Origin: Paenibacillus sp. PastM-3
Lineage (GTDB): Bacteria > Bacillota > Bacilli > Paenibacillales > Paenibacillaceae
Length of the DNA stretch: 64,000 bases
Direction: 5' to 3'
Assembly (NCBI RefSeq): GCF_029893965.1
Contig: NZ_JARXXP010000021.1
Location: forward strand, 52,518-116,517
A program made the translations under genes and the position numbers. Positions 42,759-52,249 of this stretch are shown piece by piece. Each line of letters opens with the position of its first letter. The first letter of the stretch is position 1. Under the pieces are notes generated by a model. That model did not search any database. It was given only the letters and a program-made list of their open reading frames with translations, and was not told the origin of the DNA.

Positions 42759-45700
42759 TGGCTTCCTCCAGCAGATCTCTGACGTATTGGCTGAGCTGGG
42801 TAATGGTCGGATAAATGAACACATCCGCAACTTCGATATCAATCTTGAACTGCTCTGCCACCGGCCCATAGATGCCGAAAGCTTTGAGTGAATCGCCTCC
42901 CAGATCCGTGAAGCTCTTGTTGACATCAATCTCGTTGCGGTCCAGCACCGAGGCGAACACAACCGTAATAAATTGCTCCACTTCATCCTGGCTTTCAGTG
43001 CCGGTGATCTTTAAAGCGGAATACTCCTTAATCTGAATGCCGGCAGCCTCTTCCGCTGCTGCATCCGCTGCAGGAGCGGGAGCTGCAGTGCCCGCATACT
43101 GCTCAGGCAGGCGGATGTATCCGCCCAGGTATTCGGCAGTCTTGGCTTTGTTGAATTCACCGGCGATTACCTTGCCAAACCGCTTGTCCAGCGAGAGCCG
43201 GATGTACTCTCTTCCGGCTGCCGACGGGAGCGACTTCATCAGCAGCTGACCGTCTGCTGCAGCCAGATCTCCAAACTGGAGCGCCATTCCGGTCTCTTTC
43301 CAGCCGGGCCACTGCACCGTAGTCGTTGCCTCGTCCCGGAAGCCTTCAAGAAAAGCATTGGCGAAGGTGTAGGAGAACTGGCCGGCCGACCCGGCGATGG
43401 TCGTCATGGAGGAGCTGGCAATGAAGAACTTCAGGGGCTGCCCGGCCAGATACTTGCGCAGCAGCAGCGTTCCCGTTACCTTGGGGGAGGCTACGGCAAG
43501 AAACTCCTGTTCCGATTTCGTGAATAGCATCCCCTCCTCCGGCAAGCCTGCCAGATGAACAACCCCGGAGATGGTCTCTGTACCTGCCAGAGCGCCGATG
43601 ACCTGCTTAACCTGCTCCTCATCCGCCAGATCACAGCTGTGGAAGGTTACATTGGCTCCTGTACCCAGTATCTGGTTCATGCGGTTCAGCCTGTCAGACT
43701 CCTGTTCGGTCAAGGAAGTCTGGGCCTGCAGTACAGACCAGGCATCCCTGCGTCCCAGAACCGCAATGTGCAGCCCCGGCTGGCGCTCCAGCAGAACATC
43801 GATATACTCAAGCCCGATACCGCCGTACCCTCCGGTAACAATGACACAGTCTTCCTCACTCAGCTGAAGCCCCGAATCCTCAGGCAGCTTGACAACCTCC
43901 GTTAACACTTCCTCATACAGCCGGTTCCCTTCATACAGCAGCTTGAGGCCGTTCAGCTGCTCCTGCCCGGCGATGGTCAGGATGGTTCCCAGGTCGAACA
44001 CCTTCATGTTCAGCATCTGCGTTTTAAAGCCGGTATTTTCCAGTCCCGGAACCCTCCCGGAGCTCAGCAGGGAGTAGTTCAGCGGATTAAGCGCGGAGTC
44101 TGCCTTCAGGGCAAATCCGTTATCTGCAAGGAACACCACCGTTCCGCCGCGCTTGACCAGCGAAGGCACCTGCTTGGCGAAATGGAAGTAATGCAGCATC
44201 TCCTCTTCTATGCTGCCGCTGTCAGGCACATCGGCTTCATACCAGGGGGCATAGATAACGATGTCATACTTGCTGTCAGGCTTGAAGGCAGTGATCCCGC
44301 TATAGTCGAGCAGCTCCACTCCTTCCCGCTGTTCAGCCGCGGCAAGCTCCAGGGCCTGTCCGTTGCCGATAACCAGAACGGACTTGCCGGCGACAGCTGC
44401 GGCTGTCTCAGGCAGGCGGAAAGCGGAAGGGCTCCAGCCCACTTCGTGCAGATGAGGCTTGAAATAGGCATTGGCGAAAGCCTTCATCACATATTTGTCC
44501 AGATACGCGATTCTCTCTCCGGCTTCGTTATAGACAGATACGTTGCCCGAGATAACCTCATGGTCCCCTGCAGTATCGTAGAGGAGCTCTGTCCGCGAAT
44601 AAATACGGCTGGTGAACGGTTTGCCGGTGTAGATAAATTTGCCGTAGGACAGCGGAAGGTAGCTTTTGCCGCGGGCCTGGGCACGCTCATATACCATTGC
44701 GCCGAGGATCCCGTCCAGCAGGGAAGGATGCAGATAGAAGGCATTCAGATCGCCTGCATACTGTTCGTGAAGCGTCAGGGACAGCAGGATCTCGGAGCCG
44801 GACGGACGGGCCAGACGAAAGTTTTGCTTGGCAAAATCCCAGCGGCCCTTGAAAAAGCTGTTTTCTTCCGAGCCGAAATTCGCAGTCTGCAGCTGCTGCT
44901 CGAACATAGTGCTTATCTCCGCAGCCTCTGCCGTCTCCATCCCCGGCTCTGCCGCCTTAATCGTGAAGGAGGCGTGTGTCACATAGTTGTTCATGTCCTG
45001 GTTCTCGTAGGAGAAAACCTCAACCTCCAGCTGTCCGGAGGACGGCTTGCCCACCTGGATCTGAAACTCCCGGTGCGTATCCTCAAGCTGGATCAGATTT
45101 TTGAAATACAGCTTCTCCAGCTGGAATGCGGGAGTACCGAAGTAAAGCACGGCCAGCTCGGCCGCCAGCTGCGTATAGGTCGTGCCGGAGAAGGTCCGCT
45201 GGCCGCCGATCCGGTGATCGTCAACAAACCAGTCGTCCGGCGACAGTTGTACAGAATAGACATCTGAGCGCCCTGTCTTCAGGGTCTGCTTGCGGATCAG
45301 TGTTGAGGCAACAGGCAGGCTGGGGCCGGAATTGGTGTAAATATTATGCTTTCTAACATTCGCCCAGAGCACTTCCCGTTTGAACTCATAGGTCGGCAGG
45401 GAGAGTGTAATCCCGCCGCGGTACGGATACAGCTCCAGCGCCTGGCTGTAGCCGTCCAGATACAGCTGAATCAGTTCGCTTGTCAGGTACTGGTCGTAGC
45501 CGGTTTTGAGGCGGTGCTGCATCAGCTTTCTCATGTCAGCTGTAATCTCGCGGAGCTCTCCCTGGAAGATTCCGTCCGCAGGCTGGCCGCCGGCCAGAAC
45601 CCGGGCTGCTGTACGCAGCTTGCTGATGAATTCGTCAAAGGTAGCTGCTTCAAAGCCGATTCCATTTTTAAAATGATTCCGTTTATGAACGAGCGTATAA

Positions 45701-47244
45701 GAGATGTTGTGCAGGCTCAAGCGCTCCAGCCGGCTTGCCTGGCGCACGAATTTATTCAGTACGGCAATGAGCTGGTCATGGGACTGAGCCGTGAAGACGA
45801 ACGGGTAAGGCTCCTCCGTCTGGAACGTCTCCTGCTGGCGCTCATATTCCTCCAGGACGATATGGGCGTTGGTGCCGCTGAATCCGAAAGAACTGATGCC
45901 GCCGCGGCGCGGGTACTTGCCTTTTTCCCATTTGCGGACCTTAGTAGGAATATAAAAGGGGCTGTCAACAAACTTGATATATTCATTCGGAGATTCAAAC
46001 GTCTGGTTCGGAAAAATCTCCTGATTGCGCAGCGCCAGCGACATCTTGATCAGTCCGCCGACACCTGCTGCACCTACGGTATGTCCGATATTTTCCTTAA
46101 GGCTGGTGAGGGCGCAAAAGCCTTTTCTATCCGCATGCTGCCTGTAGGCATCCGTAAGACCTCTGACTTCAATCGGATCGCCGAGCTTGGTGCCGGTGCC
46201 GTGGGCGTCAATGTATTCAACAGTCTCAGGCGAAATGGAGCTGCGTTCATAGGTATCCAGCAGCAGGTCCTTCTGGGCATGCGGGTTAGGCGCGGTCAGC
46301 CCGTTCGATTTGCCGTCGCTGTTGATCATGCTTCCGCGGATGACGGAATAAATGTTGTCATTGTCAGCAATCGCGTTCTTCAGCCGTTTGAGGATCACAA
46401 TGCCCACACCTTCGCCGAAGATCGTTCCCTCGGACTCTGCATCAAACACCTTCAGGAAGGAACGGGAGGTTTCTACGTTGCTGTACTGGTCCAGCACGCT
46501 GCCCTGGCGGGGGAACAGGCCGAGCGCAATCCCGCCGACAATCGCGGTGTCGATCTCCTTGTCACGCAGCGTCTTGACGGCCAGATGCGCGGCAACCAGC
46601 GAGGAGGAGCAGGCTGTATCAATGACAAAGGAGCCGCCGGACATGTTGTAGATATAGTTGAGGCGGCTGGCCAGAATGCCTTCCCAGCAGCCGGAATTCA
46701 CATAATTGGAATCCTCTTCGATCTCCGAGCGGTAATTGGCGGTAATCGATTTATCCTTCCCGATATAGATGGCGGTCTTGCTGTCCTTCACGGCATCCAG
46801 GCGGATGCCTGCATCCTCAAGCGCCAGATAGGAATGCTTCATGACCAGACGGTGTGTCGGGTCGATATATTTGGCTTCCTCCGGGGAGATACCAAAGAAC
46901 TCCGGATCAAAGGTATCAATATCCTCCAGGTATGCACCCTTTTCCCGGCACAGCCGCTGCAGAAATTCCTCCGGGGTCGTCTTCAGATGGTCGGCGCCCT
47001 TCTGCAGGTAATCATGATCCTTCGGAATGTACGGAATCCGGTTCTCCGGAAATTCCTTGAACCCTCTCATACCGTGCTTGACCGCCTGATAGAACTCATA
47101 GGTATCCTTTACATTGCTGTATTCACAGGAGATGCCCACGATAGCGATATCATCGGGAATGATCTCCTCCAGCAGGGCTTTGCCTGCTGCTGAGTCCAGA
47201 TTGCCCCTTTTTACCTGATCAAATATATATTCGCCTGCTCTCAT
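42751..47244 (-). CDS. trans-AT polyketide synthase module, KS-DH-KR-ACP
   Basis: This is a 1497-residue single module. An N-terminal 30-residue linker (EYIFDQVKRGNLDSAAGKAL) resembles trans-AT docking segments. The KS spans about 30-460, with Cys212 in DTACSS, His348 in DAHGTGT and His388 in NIGHTVGAAG. The DH follows, with His677 (DDHRIGG) and Asp844 (LHPSLLDG). The KR is near residues 1130-1350 (VTGGYGGIG, Tyr1292, Asn1296), and the ACP has Ser1452 (DLGGDSLKAF). There is no AT or ER domain, so malonyl units come from the discrete AT and the product should carry an alkene. ATG at 47244 is better placed than TTG at 47262. Confidence 0.94.
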   Translation of the reverse strand: MRAGEYIFDQVKRGNLDSAAGKALLEEIIPDDIAIVGISCEYSNVKDTYEFYQAVKHGMRGFKEFPENRIPYIPKDHDYLQKGADHLKTTPEEFLQRLCREKGAYLEDIDTFDPEFFGISPEEAKYIDPTHRLVMKHSYLALEDAGIRLDAVKDSKTAIYIGKDKSITANYRSEIEEDSNYVNSGCWEGILASRLNYIYNMSGGSFVIDTACSSSLVAAHLAVKTLRDKEIDTAIVGGIALGLFPRQGSVLDQYSNVETSRSFLKVFDAESEGTIFGEGVGIVILKRLKNAIADNDNIYSVIRGSMINSDGKSNGLTAPNPHAQKDLLLDTYERSSISPETVEYIDAHGTGTKLGDPIEVRGLTDAYRQHADRKGFCALTSLKENIGHTVGAAGVGGLIKMSLALRNQEIFPNQTFESPNEYIKFVDSPFYIPTKVRKWEKGKYPRRGGISSFGFSGTNAHIVLEEYERQQETFQTEEPYPFVFTAQSHDQLIAVLNKFVRQASRLERLSLHNISYTLVHKRNHFKNGIGFEAATFDEFISKLRTAARVLAGGQPADGIFQGELREITADMRKLMQHRLKTGYDQYLTSELIQLYLDGYSQALELYPYRGGITLSLPTYEFKREVLWANVRKHNIYTNSGPSLPVASTLIRKQTLKTGRSDVYSVQLSPDDWFVDDHRIGGQRTFSGTTYTQLAAELAVLYFGTPAFQLEKLYFKNLIQLEDTHREFQIQVGKPSSGQLEVEVFSYENQDMNNYVTHASFTIKAAEPGMETAEAAEISTMFEQQLQTANFGSEENSFFKGRWDFAKQNFRLARPSGSEILLSLTLHEQYAGDLNAFYLHPSLLDGILGAMVYERAQARGKSYLPLSYGKFIYTGKPFTSRIYSRTELLYDTAGDHEVISGNVSVYNEAGERIAYLDKYVMKAFANAYFKPHLHEVGWSPSAFRLPETAAAVAGKSVLVIGNGQALELAAAEQREGVELLDYSGITAFKPDSKYDIVIYAPWYEADVPDSGSIEEEMLHYFHFAKQVPSLVKRGGTVVFLADNGFALKADSALNPLNYSLLSSGRVPGLENTGFKTQMLNMKVFDLGTILTIAGQEQLNGLKLLYEGNRLYEEVLTEVVKLPEDSGLQLSEEDCVIVTGGYGGIGLEYIDVLLERQPGLHIAVLGRRDAWSVLQAQTSLTEQESDRLNRMNQILGTGANVTFHSCDLADEEQVKQVIGALAGTETISGVVHLAGLPEEGMLFTKSEQEFLAVASPKVTGTLLLRKYLAGQPLKFFIASSSMTTIAGSAGQFSYTFANAFLEGFRDEATTTVQWPGWKETGMALQFGDLAAADGQLLMKSLPSAAGREYIRLSLDKRFGKVIAGEFNKAKTAEYLGGYIRLPEQYAGTAAPAPAADAAAEEAAGIQIKEYSALKITGTESQDEVEQFITVVFASVLDRNEIDVNKSFTDLGGDSLKAFGIYGPVAEQFKIDIEVADVFIYPTITQLSQYVRDLLEEANG

Positions 47245-47281
47245 TGCCTTCGCCTCTTTCAAAGTTTATTGAACTGTATTG

Positions 47282-50200
47282 CTATATCTTCTGAAATCTC
47301 AGGAAATCAAGCAGTTCGGCAGCATCAGGCGCTGCAGCTTCAGGCACCGCCTGATGTACCGGTGTCCCTACGGTCTGTTCCATGAATTCTGCCTGTCCTT
47401 TAATGGTCGGAATGGAAAACAGGGTGGTTACATCAAAGCTTCCGGGAAACAAGCGGTTGAGTTCATCGCACAGCTGCACAATGGAGATCGAGTCTCCCCC
47501 CTGCTCAAAAAAGCTGAGCTCTGTATCATAGTGGTCTTCACCCAGCGTCCGCTTCCACGCTTCGGCTACACCTTGCATGGCCGGAAGGCCTGCTTCGGCC
47601 GGCCGGGATGCTGCAGACGGCCTGCTAAAGACATCTGCGGCAGGCTCAGGTCTGCCGAACAGGGAGGAATAATCCTCGGCCGGCGCCTTAAGCTTCAGCA
47701 TAGAAGCCTGCATTACGCCAGAATGAACGAACCGGTCAATCAGCTTCACTCCCTCCCGGCTGTGGAGCTTCTCAAAGTAATAGTCTGCCTTCCCTGCCGA
47801 CATCCCGACATCCTCCCAGCCGGTCAGATTCAAAGTCCGGACACGGCCTCCTTCTGCCGCAAGTCCTGACTGGTACGCATTCGCGGCACAATACTCCGTC
47901 TGTCCCATGGCTCCGATCAGTCCGGCAACGGAAGCAAAGTGAATGATCTCCCGGGCATGTCCGAAGTATTTGCCGAGCAGATAAGAACCTTGAATTTTGC
48001 TGCGGGTCCGTTCGCAGAATTCCGCCTTTGTTTTGTTGACGAACAGCCCCTTTGCCGGCTCCCCGGCAAAATTAAGCACATACTCCACATTTCTGCCTTG
48101 TCCTGCGGCAAAGGCCTGGACCTGCTGCTCATCCGTAATATCCAGTGTGAGATAGCGGATATTGGCGGGTGGAGGTCCGCCTTGCCACCCGGGGCTGCGT
48201 CCGGCTGCAATGATGTCCGTGTCAGGATAGGCTGAAGCCACATAACGGGCGTATTCTCTGCCGATACCTGAACCGCCGCCGATAATCAGGAGCGTCCGTC
48301 CGGCCAGCTTGCCGGATTCGCCTCCCCACAGCTTCAGGCTTTTGAAGCGGAGGGCATGATAATTTCCGTCTCTGAGCACGATCAGCTCCTCGTTGTGATA
48401 GCTGTTGCTGACAAGCTCCAGTGACCCGTGCACCGGCTTGGCATCAATCAGCCTGATCCTGAAATTCAGCTCCAGACGCAGGGAGTAGAGGCCCATCGCC
48501 ACACTGCGGCTGAGCGCATTCATCTCATCCCGGCCGAACAACCCGGTGCCGACGTAATGAAACTCCTTCAGGCAGTTGGAGCGGTTAAGCTCCACCAGCC
48601 AGCAGCCGATTTCATAGATCTCTTCTGCTACAGTAGCTTCATCGTAGTAAGGCTTGTCCCATAAAAAAATCCTCTGGGATGTTACTGCAGACGGCAGCAG
48701 CTGCTGCAGCTCCGAGATATTCTCGAAGTAATGAACCGGCCCATCCGGTGCAAGTCTTCTCTGCAGGGAGCGGTGCATAATCAGCAGCGGCACCTGCGGC
48801 TCTTCCTGCTCCTTGAATACCGTCTCGACATAATACTCCTGCTTGAAATAATCGCTCCGCGGCTCCCCGCCTGTATTCAGAGCATTCTTGACCTTGTAGT
48901 TCCTGACTGATATAACCGCTCTGCCTAAGCTGTCATACAGGGTAATATCCAAAGATAATATAATATTGCCTATGTTATCCGAAGTTTTCTCCCGGATTCT
49001 TACATCCGAGTAGAACTCGCTGCCGCTTAGCGCACCGGTGCTGAAATCAATTTCGCTCCACAACCAGGGGAACAGAATCTCACCGGGCACTGCCATCCGG
49101 TTCAGGGCGTTGAATGCCGGGTCCAGGAGAGAAGGATAGAAGCTGTATAAGCCAAATTCTCGCTCATAGCCGGAAGGCGCCTTCAGCTTGACCAGCGCAC
49201 GGTCCCGCTCCGCACTGACCCAGAGCCTGTCCACGGTCTCCCATCTCCCTGAGACCTGCAGCCCGCCGCCTTGCCCGTCTCCGACCTGGCTGGTGACCTC
49301 AAGCTCCTCCAGCTCCTCCAGCCCCATATCCTGGATAAGCCCGGCTGCAAGTCCTTCAGCCTGGCGGCCGGCTCTGGGCACCAGCTCAAACTGAAGCCAG
49401 TTCCGGAACTCTCCCGCCGCGGAGTAAGAAACCGTGCCCCGCAAAGTCAATTTATCAATAACAACGTTAATCTTCAGAGCTTCCTCACAGGTAGAGAACG
49501 GTGCAAGAATATGCAGATTGCGGATATTGAACGCTTCCAGGCTGTAAGCGGTGGTGTGCAGGCCCTGGGCAAGAATTTCAAAGATGGCTGTACCTACCAT
49601 CAGATGACTGCTGCCAAAAACATGCTCTCTGATCTCCCAGCATTGCTGCATGCTAAGCGGAAATTGAACACACAGCGTATGCTCCGTTTCCAGCCGCTGG
49701 AGAGGATGGCTGACTGCAAAGGAGTTGCGGTCCAGCGGGAACCAGTAAGGCCGCAGCTGCATTTCCAAAGGCTTGACCTTCCGCTCCCCTGCCCCCTCAT
49801 AGCCCTCCAGGATGACATGAGCATTCGTTCCTGTCATACCGAAGGAGCTGACGCCGGCAAGCGAACACCGGCGGAGCGGGCTGCTCTTGTCCGGGATAAA
49901 GAATACAGATTGCTCGAAATCAATCTCGCCGTTCGGAATCCGGAAATTGGGATGCGGCAGCAGAATACCACGCTCCAGGCTCATCACGGACTTGATCAGC
50001 GAGAACAGGCCGGAAGCCACATCCAGATGGCCGAAATTCGACTTGCAGGCCGTGAGCGCCACCGATTGCCTGCTCACGCCATGCTCCAGAAAAAACGGGG
50101 TCAGGCTTTCGAACTCGATGCTGTCCCCGACCGCTGTGCCTGTGCCGTGGGACTCAATGAAGGCCAGCCGGTCCAGCTGATCTGCGAACGGGCTCCAGGC

Positions 50201-51064
50201 TTCCTCAATCAGGCCCTCCTGGGCAAGCGGATTGGGGGAGGACATATTGACGGTATGCCCGTCATTGTTGATCGCATAGCCTTTAATCAGCCCATAAATA
50301 TAGTTACCGTCCCTCTCGGCATCTCCGCGTCTTTTGAGGACCACCGAGCACACACCTTCCCCGATGGAGGTGCCGGTGCTCCGCTCGTCAAAAGCCTTGG
50401 TCGTTGCATCGGCAGCCAGAATATCAACCAGCTTGTCCGCTTTTTCACCGGGCTTGATATACACGTTGGAGCTGACAATCACCGCATAATCGGTGACACC
50501 CCGGCGCAGCTCATCCGCAGCCTGGATGACTGATACGAGCGAAGAGGAACAGGCCGTATCTGTCATGACCGCAGGCCCTTTCAGATCAAAGATATAATTG
50601 ATCCGGCTGGCTATAGTTGAATTCAGCATGCCCAGCAGATCGGGAGTCAGGCCCAGAGCCTGCAGCTGCAGCTGATACTGGTACTGCTGGGTTGTATTGA
50701 CACTTCCGTAGACGCCGGTCCTTGTCCCCCGGATGGATTCAAGACAGCCGCTGTCATTCAGCGCCCTCGTAGCCGAGAGCAGTGTCAGCCGCTGATTCGG
50801 GTCCATGTACTCCGCGCTTTTCTGGGCAATATGATAATATTTATGGTCAAACTGATCGATGGCCGGGAAATAAGAGCCCTCCATATAAAGCTCCCCGTTC
50901 CCGGACAGCCCGCTCCGCTTCAGCCGCGGGCCGGGAAACTGCCCTTTGGACACCTGCCCTGCACTTAGAAACCGCCACACCTCCTCCTGATTGCGGCAGC
51001 CAGGCATGGACAGATCCAGACCAATAATTGCGATATCATCCTTACTCAAGCTCATCCACCCCAT
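47282..51064 (-). CDS. trans-AT polyketide synthase module, KS-DH-KR-ACP
   Basis: The 1260-residue protein (numbered from ATG 51064) has an intact KS at about 8-420 (Cys172 in DTACSS, His306 in ESHGTGT, His346 in NFGHLDVASG). The DH has His481 (EHVFGSS) and Asp648 (YPSLLDPA). The KR has LLIIGGGSGIGREYA near 925, with Tyr1058 and Asn1062. The ACP has Ser1192 (FFEQGGDSIS). The KS is followed directly by the DH, without an AT. A TTG at 51049 behind GGGGTGG may be the true start. The KS region differs clearly from the other module, so the pair is not a recent duplication. Confidence 0.93.
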   Translation of the reverse strand: MGWMSLSKDDIAIIGLDLSMPGCRNQEEVWRFLSAGQVSKGQFPGPRLKRSGLSGNGELYMEGSYFPAIDQFDHKYYHIAQKSAEYMDPNQRLTLLSATRALNDSGCLESIRGTRTGVYGSVNTTQQYQYQLQLQALGLTPDLLGMLNSTIASRINYIFDLKGPAVMTDTACSSSLVSVIQAADELRRGVTDYAVIVSSNVYIKPGEKADKLVDILAADATTKAFDERSTGTSIGEGVCSVVLKRRGDAERDGNYIYGLIKGYAINNDGHTVNMSSPNPLAQEGLIEEAWSPFADQLDRLAFIESHGTGTAVGDSIEFESLTPFFLEHGVSRQSVALTACKSNFGHLDVASGLFSLIKSVMSLERGILLPHPNFRIPNGEIDFEQSVFFIPDKSSPLRRCSLAGVSSFGMTGTNAHVILEGYEGAGERKVKPLEMQLRPYWFPLDRNSFAVSHPLQRLETEHTLCVQFPLSMQQCWEIREHVFGSSHLMVGTAIFEILAQGLHTTAYSLEAFNIRNLHILAPFSTCEEALKINVVIDKLTLRGTVSYSAAGEFRNWLQFELVPRAGRQAEGLAAGLIQDMGLEELEELEVTSQVGDGQGGGLQVSGRWETVDRLWVSAERDRALVKLKAPSGYEREFGLYSFYPSLLDPAFNALNRMAVPGEILFPWLWSEIDFSTGALSGSEFYSDVRIREKTSDNIGNIILSLDITLYDSLGRAVISVRNYKVKNALNTGGEPRSDYFKQEYYVETVFKEQEEPQVPLLIMHRSLQRRLAPDGPVHYFENISELQQLLPSAVTSQRIFLWDKPYYDEATVAEEIYEIGCWLVELNRSNCLKEFHYVGTGLFGRDEMNALSRSVAMGLYSLRLELNFRIRLIDAKPVHGSLELVSNSYHNEELIVLRDGNYHALRFKSLKLWGGESGKLAGRTLLIIGGGSGIGREYARYVASAYPDTDIIAAGRSPGWQGGPPPANIRYLTLDITDEQQVQAFAAGQGRNVEYVLNFAGEPAKGLFVNKTKAEFCERTRSKIQGSYLLGKYFGHAREIIHFASVAGLIGAMGQTEYCAANAYQSGLAAEGGRVRTLNLTGWEDVGMSAGKADYYFEKLHSREGVKLIDRFVHSGVMQASMLKLKAPAEDYSSLFGRPEPAADVFSRPSAASRPAEAGLPAMQGVAEAWKRTLGEDHYDTELSFFEQGGDSISIVQLCDELNRLFPGSFDVTTLFSIPTIKGQAEFMEQTVGTPVHQAVPEAAAPDAAELLDFLRFQKI

Positions 51065-51088
51065 TCCTATAACACATTATCCACGTTG

Positions 51089-52249
51089 TTATCCGACTTT
51101 CCAGGCTAACTGGTTGCAGTATTCTGTAATTTCATCGGCCGGAACCGCCTTGGTGCTCAGGATCAGCTCCAGCAGTGACAGTGTCTCACGGATCTCAGCA
51201 TCCGAGGCTGTCTTGCCGATCTGTGACTTGATGCGGTTATAGCCGCTTATTACGATATTGTCATAGGCCTCGGCATCCAAGCTGTTATTTTTGGTGGAGA
51301 CAATGATGCCGAGCGCCCGGGAGAAGATGTCATAGTGCCGGTTGACCTCAATATCATCCTTCAGCTCCGTGCACAGCGCCGCCATGCTTTCTTCATTATG
51401 GAAGGCAAAGATGCCTTTGACACTTTTGAGCATTTTGACGAACATTCCGTTAGGGGACAGATCCACGAAGAGCTGCACCCCGCGGCTAAGCGCGTAATCA
51501 ATGGACGGCTGCCAGCGGACGGGGCTGACAATCTGGGCGGCAATTTCTCCTCTCAGATTCGTGAAGTCATAGGGCCCTGCACTCTTGTTGCTGATGACCT
51601 GGGTCTGAACTCTGGGGCTGAAGGACATTCCGTCCAGCTGCGCGTAAACTTCATCCACTGCTTCCTTCATATACGGGGTGTGGAAGGCCCCGTTCACGCC
51701 GAGCATAACCCCTTCAAGCCGGTGGTGCTTAACAAATTCCTGTATGGCCTGGCGGGTTCCGGAGATCACGGTCTGCTGCTCCGAGTTGAGGTTGGCCGCA
51801 TACACGTTATCCCAGCCGGCGGCGAGTGCCTCGACTTCTCCGGGAGCTGCAAACACTGCCATCATCCCCAGGCTCTCCTGCCGCTCAATCGCCGCCTTCA
51901 TCGCCTTGCCGCGGATATTCACCAGCGCAAGCCCTTCTTCATAGGTGACTGCCCCGGCAATGGTCAGTGCAGTGATTTCACCCAGACTGTGGCCGAGCAC
52001 GAAGCCGGGATAAAGACCGATTCTCTGCTTGTATAACTGGTACATGCACATGGAGCCGACATAGGTGGCAAGCTGGGCTTTATGGGTGTCCTGGCTTAAA
52101 TCCGCGGTCAGCCATTCCGAAACCGGCAAGCCCAGCAGATGTTCCGCTGTTTCAATCAGCGCACGCGCCCCGGGCGATTCCAGCCAGAGCTCCTTCACCT
52201 GCTCCGTAAACCGTGTCCCCTGTCCGGGCAACAGCAATGCAATATTCAT
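51089..52249 (-). CDS. Discrete (trans-acting) malonyl acyltransferase
   Basis: The 386-residue FabD-like enzyme has the nucleophile motif LGHSLGE (Ser88) and GAFHT with catalytic His190; the F-H pair is typical of malonyl specificity. About 100 residues beyond the AT core (from about residue 285) have no recognised function. It presumably loads both PKS ACPs, which lack their own AT. The ATG immediately follows the stop of the C-PCP gene. Confidence 0.92.
   Translation of the reverse strand: MNIALLLPGQGTRFTEQVKELWLESPGARALIETAEHLLGLPVSEWLTADLSQDTHKAQLATYVGSMCMYQLYKQRIGLYPGFVLGHSLGEITALTIAGAVTYEEGLALVNIRGKAMKAAIERQESLGMMAVFAAPGEVEALAAGWDNVYAANLNSEQQTVISGTRQAIQEFVKHHRLEGVMLGVNGAFHTPYMKEAVDEVYAQLDGMSFSPRVQTQVISNKSAGPYDFTNLRGEIAAQIVSPVRWQPSIDYALSRGVQLFVDLSPNGMFVKMLKSVKGIFAFHNEESMAALCTELKDDIEVNRHYDIFSRALGIIVSTKNNSLDAEAYDNIVISGYNRIKSQIGKTASDAEIRETLSLLELILSTKAVPADEITEYCNQLAWKVG

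Noticed and set aside
45346..47193. 615-codon plus-strand open frame
   Set aside because: It is antisense to a PKS module with intact KS and DH motifs. Long antisense frames are common in GC-rich coding DNA.
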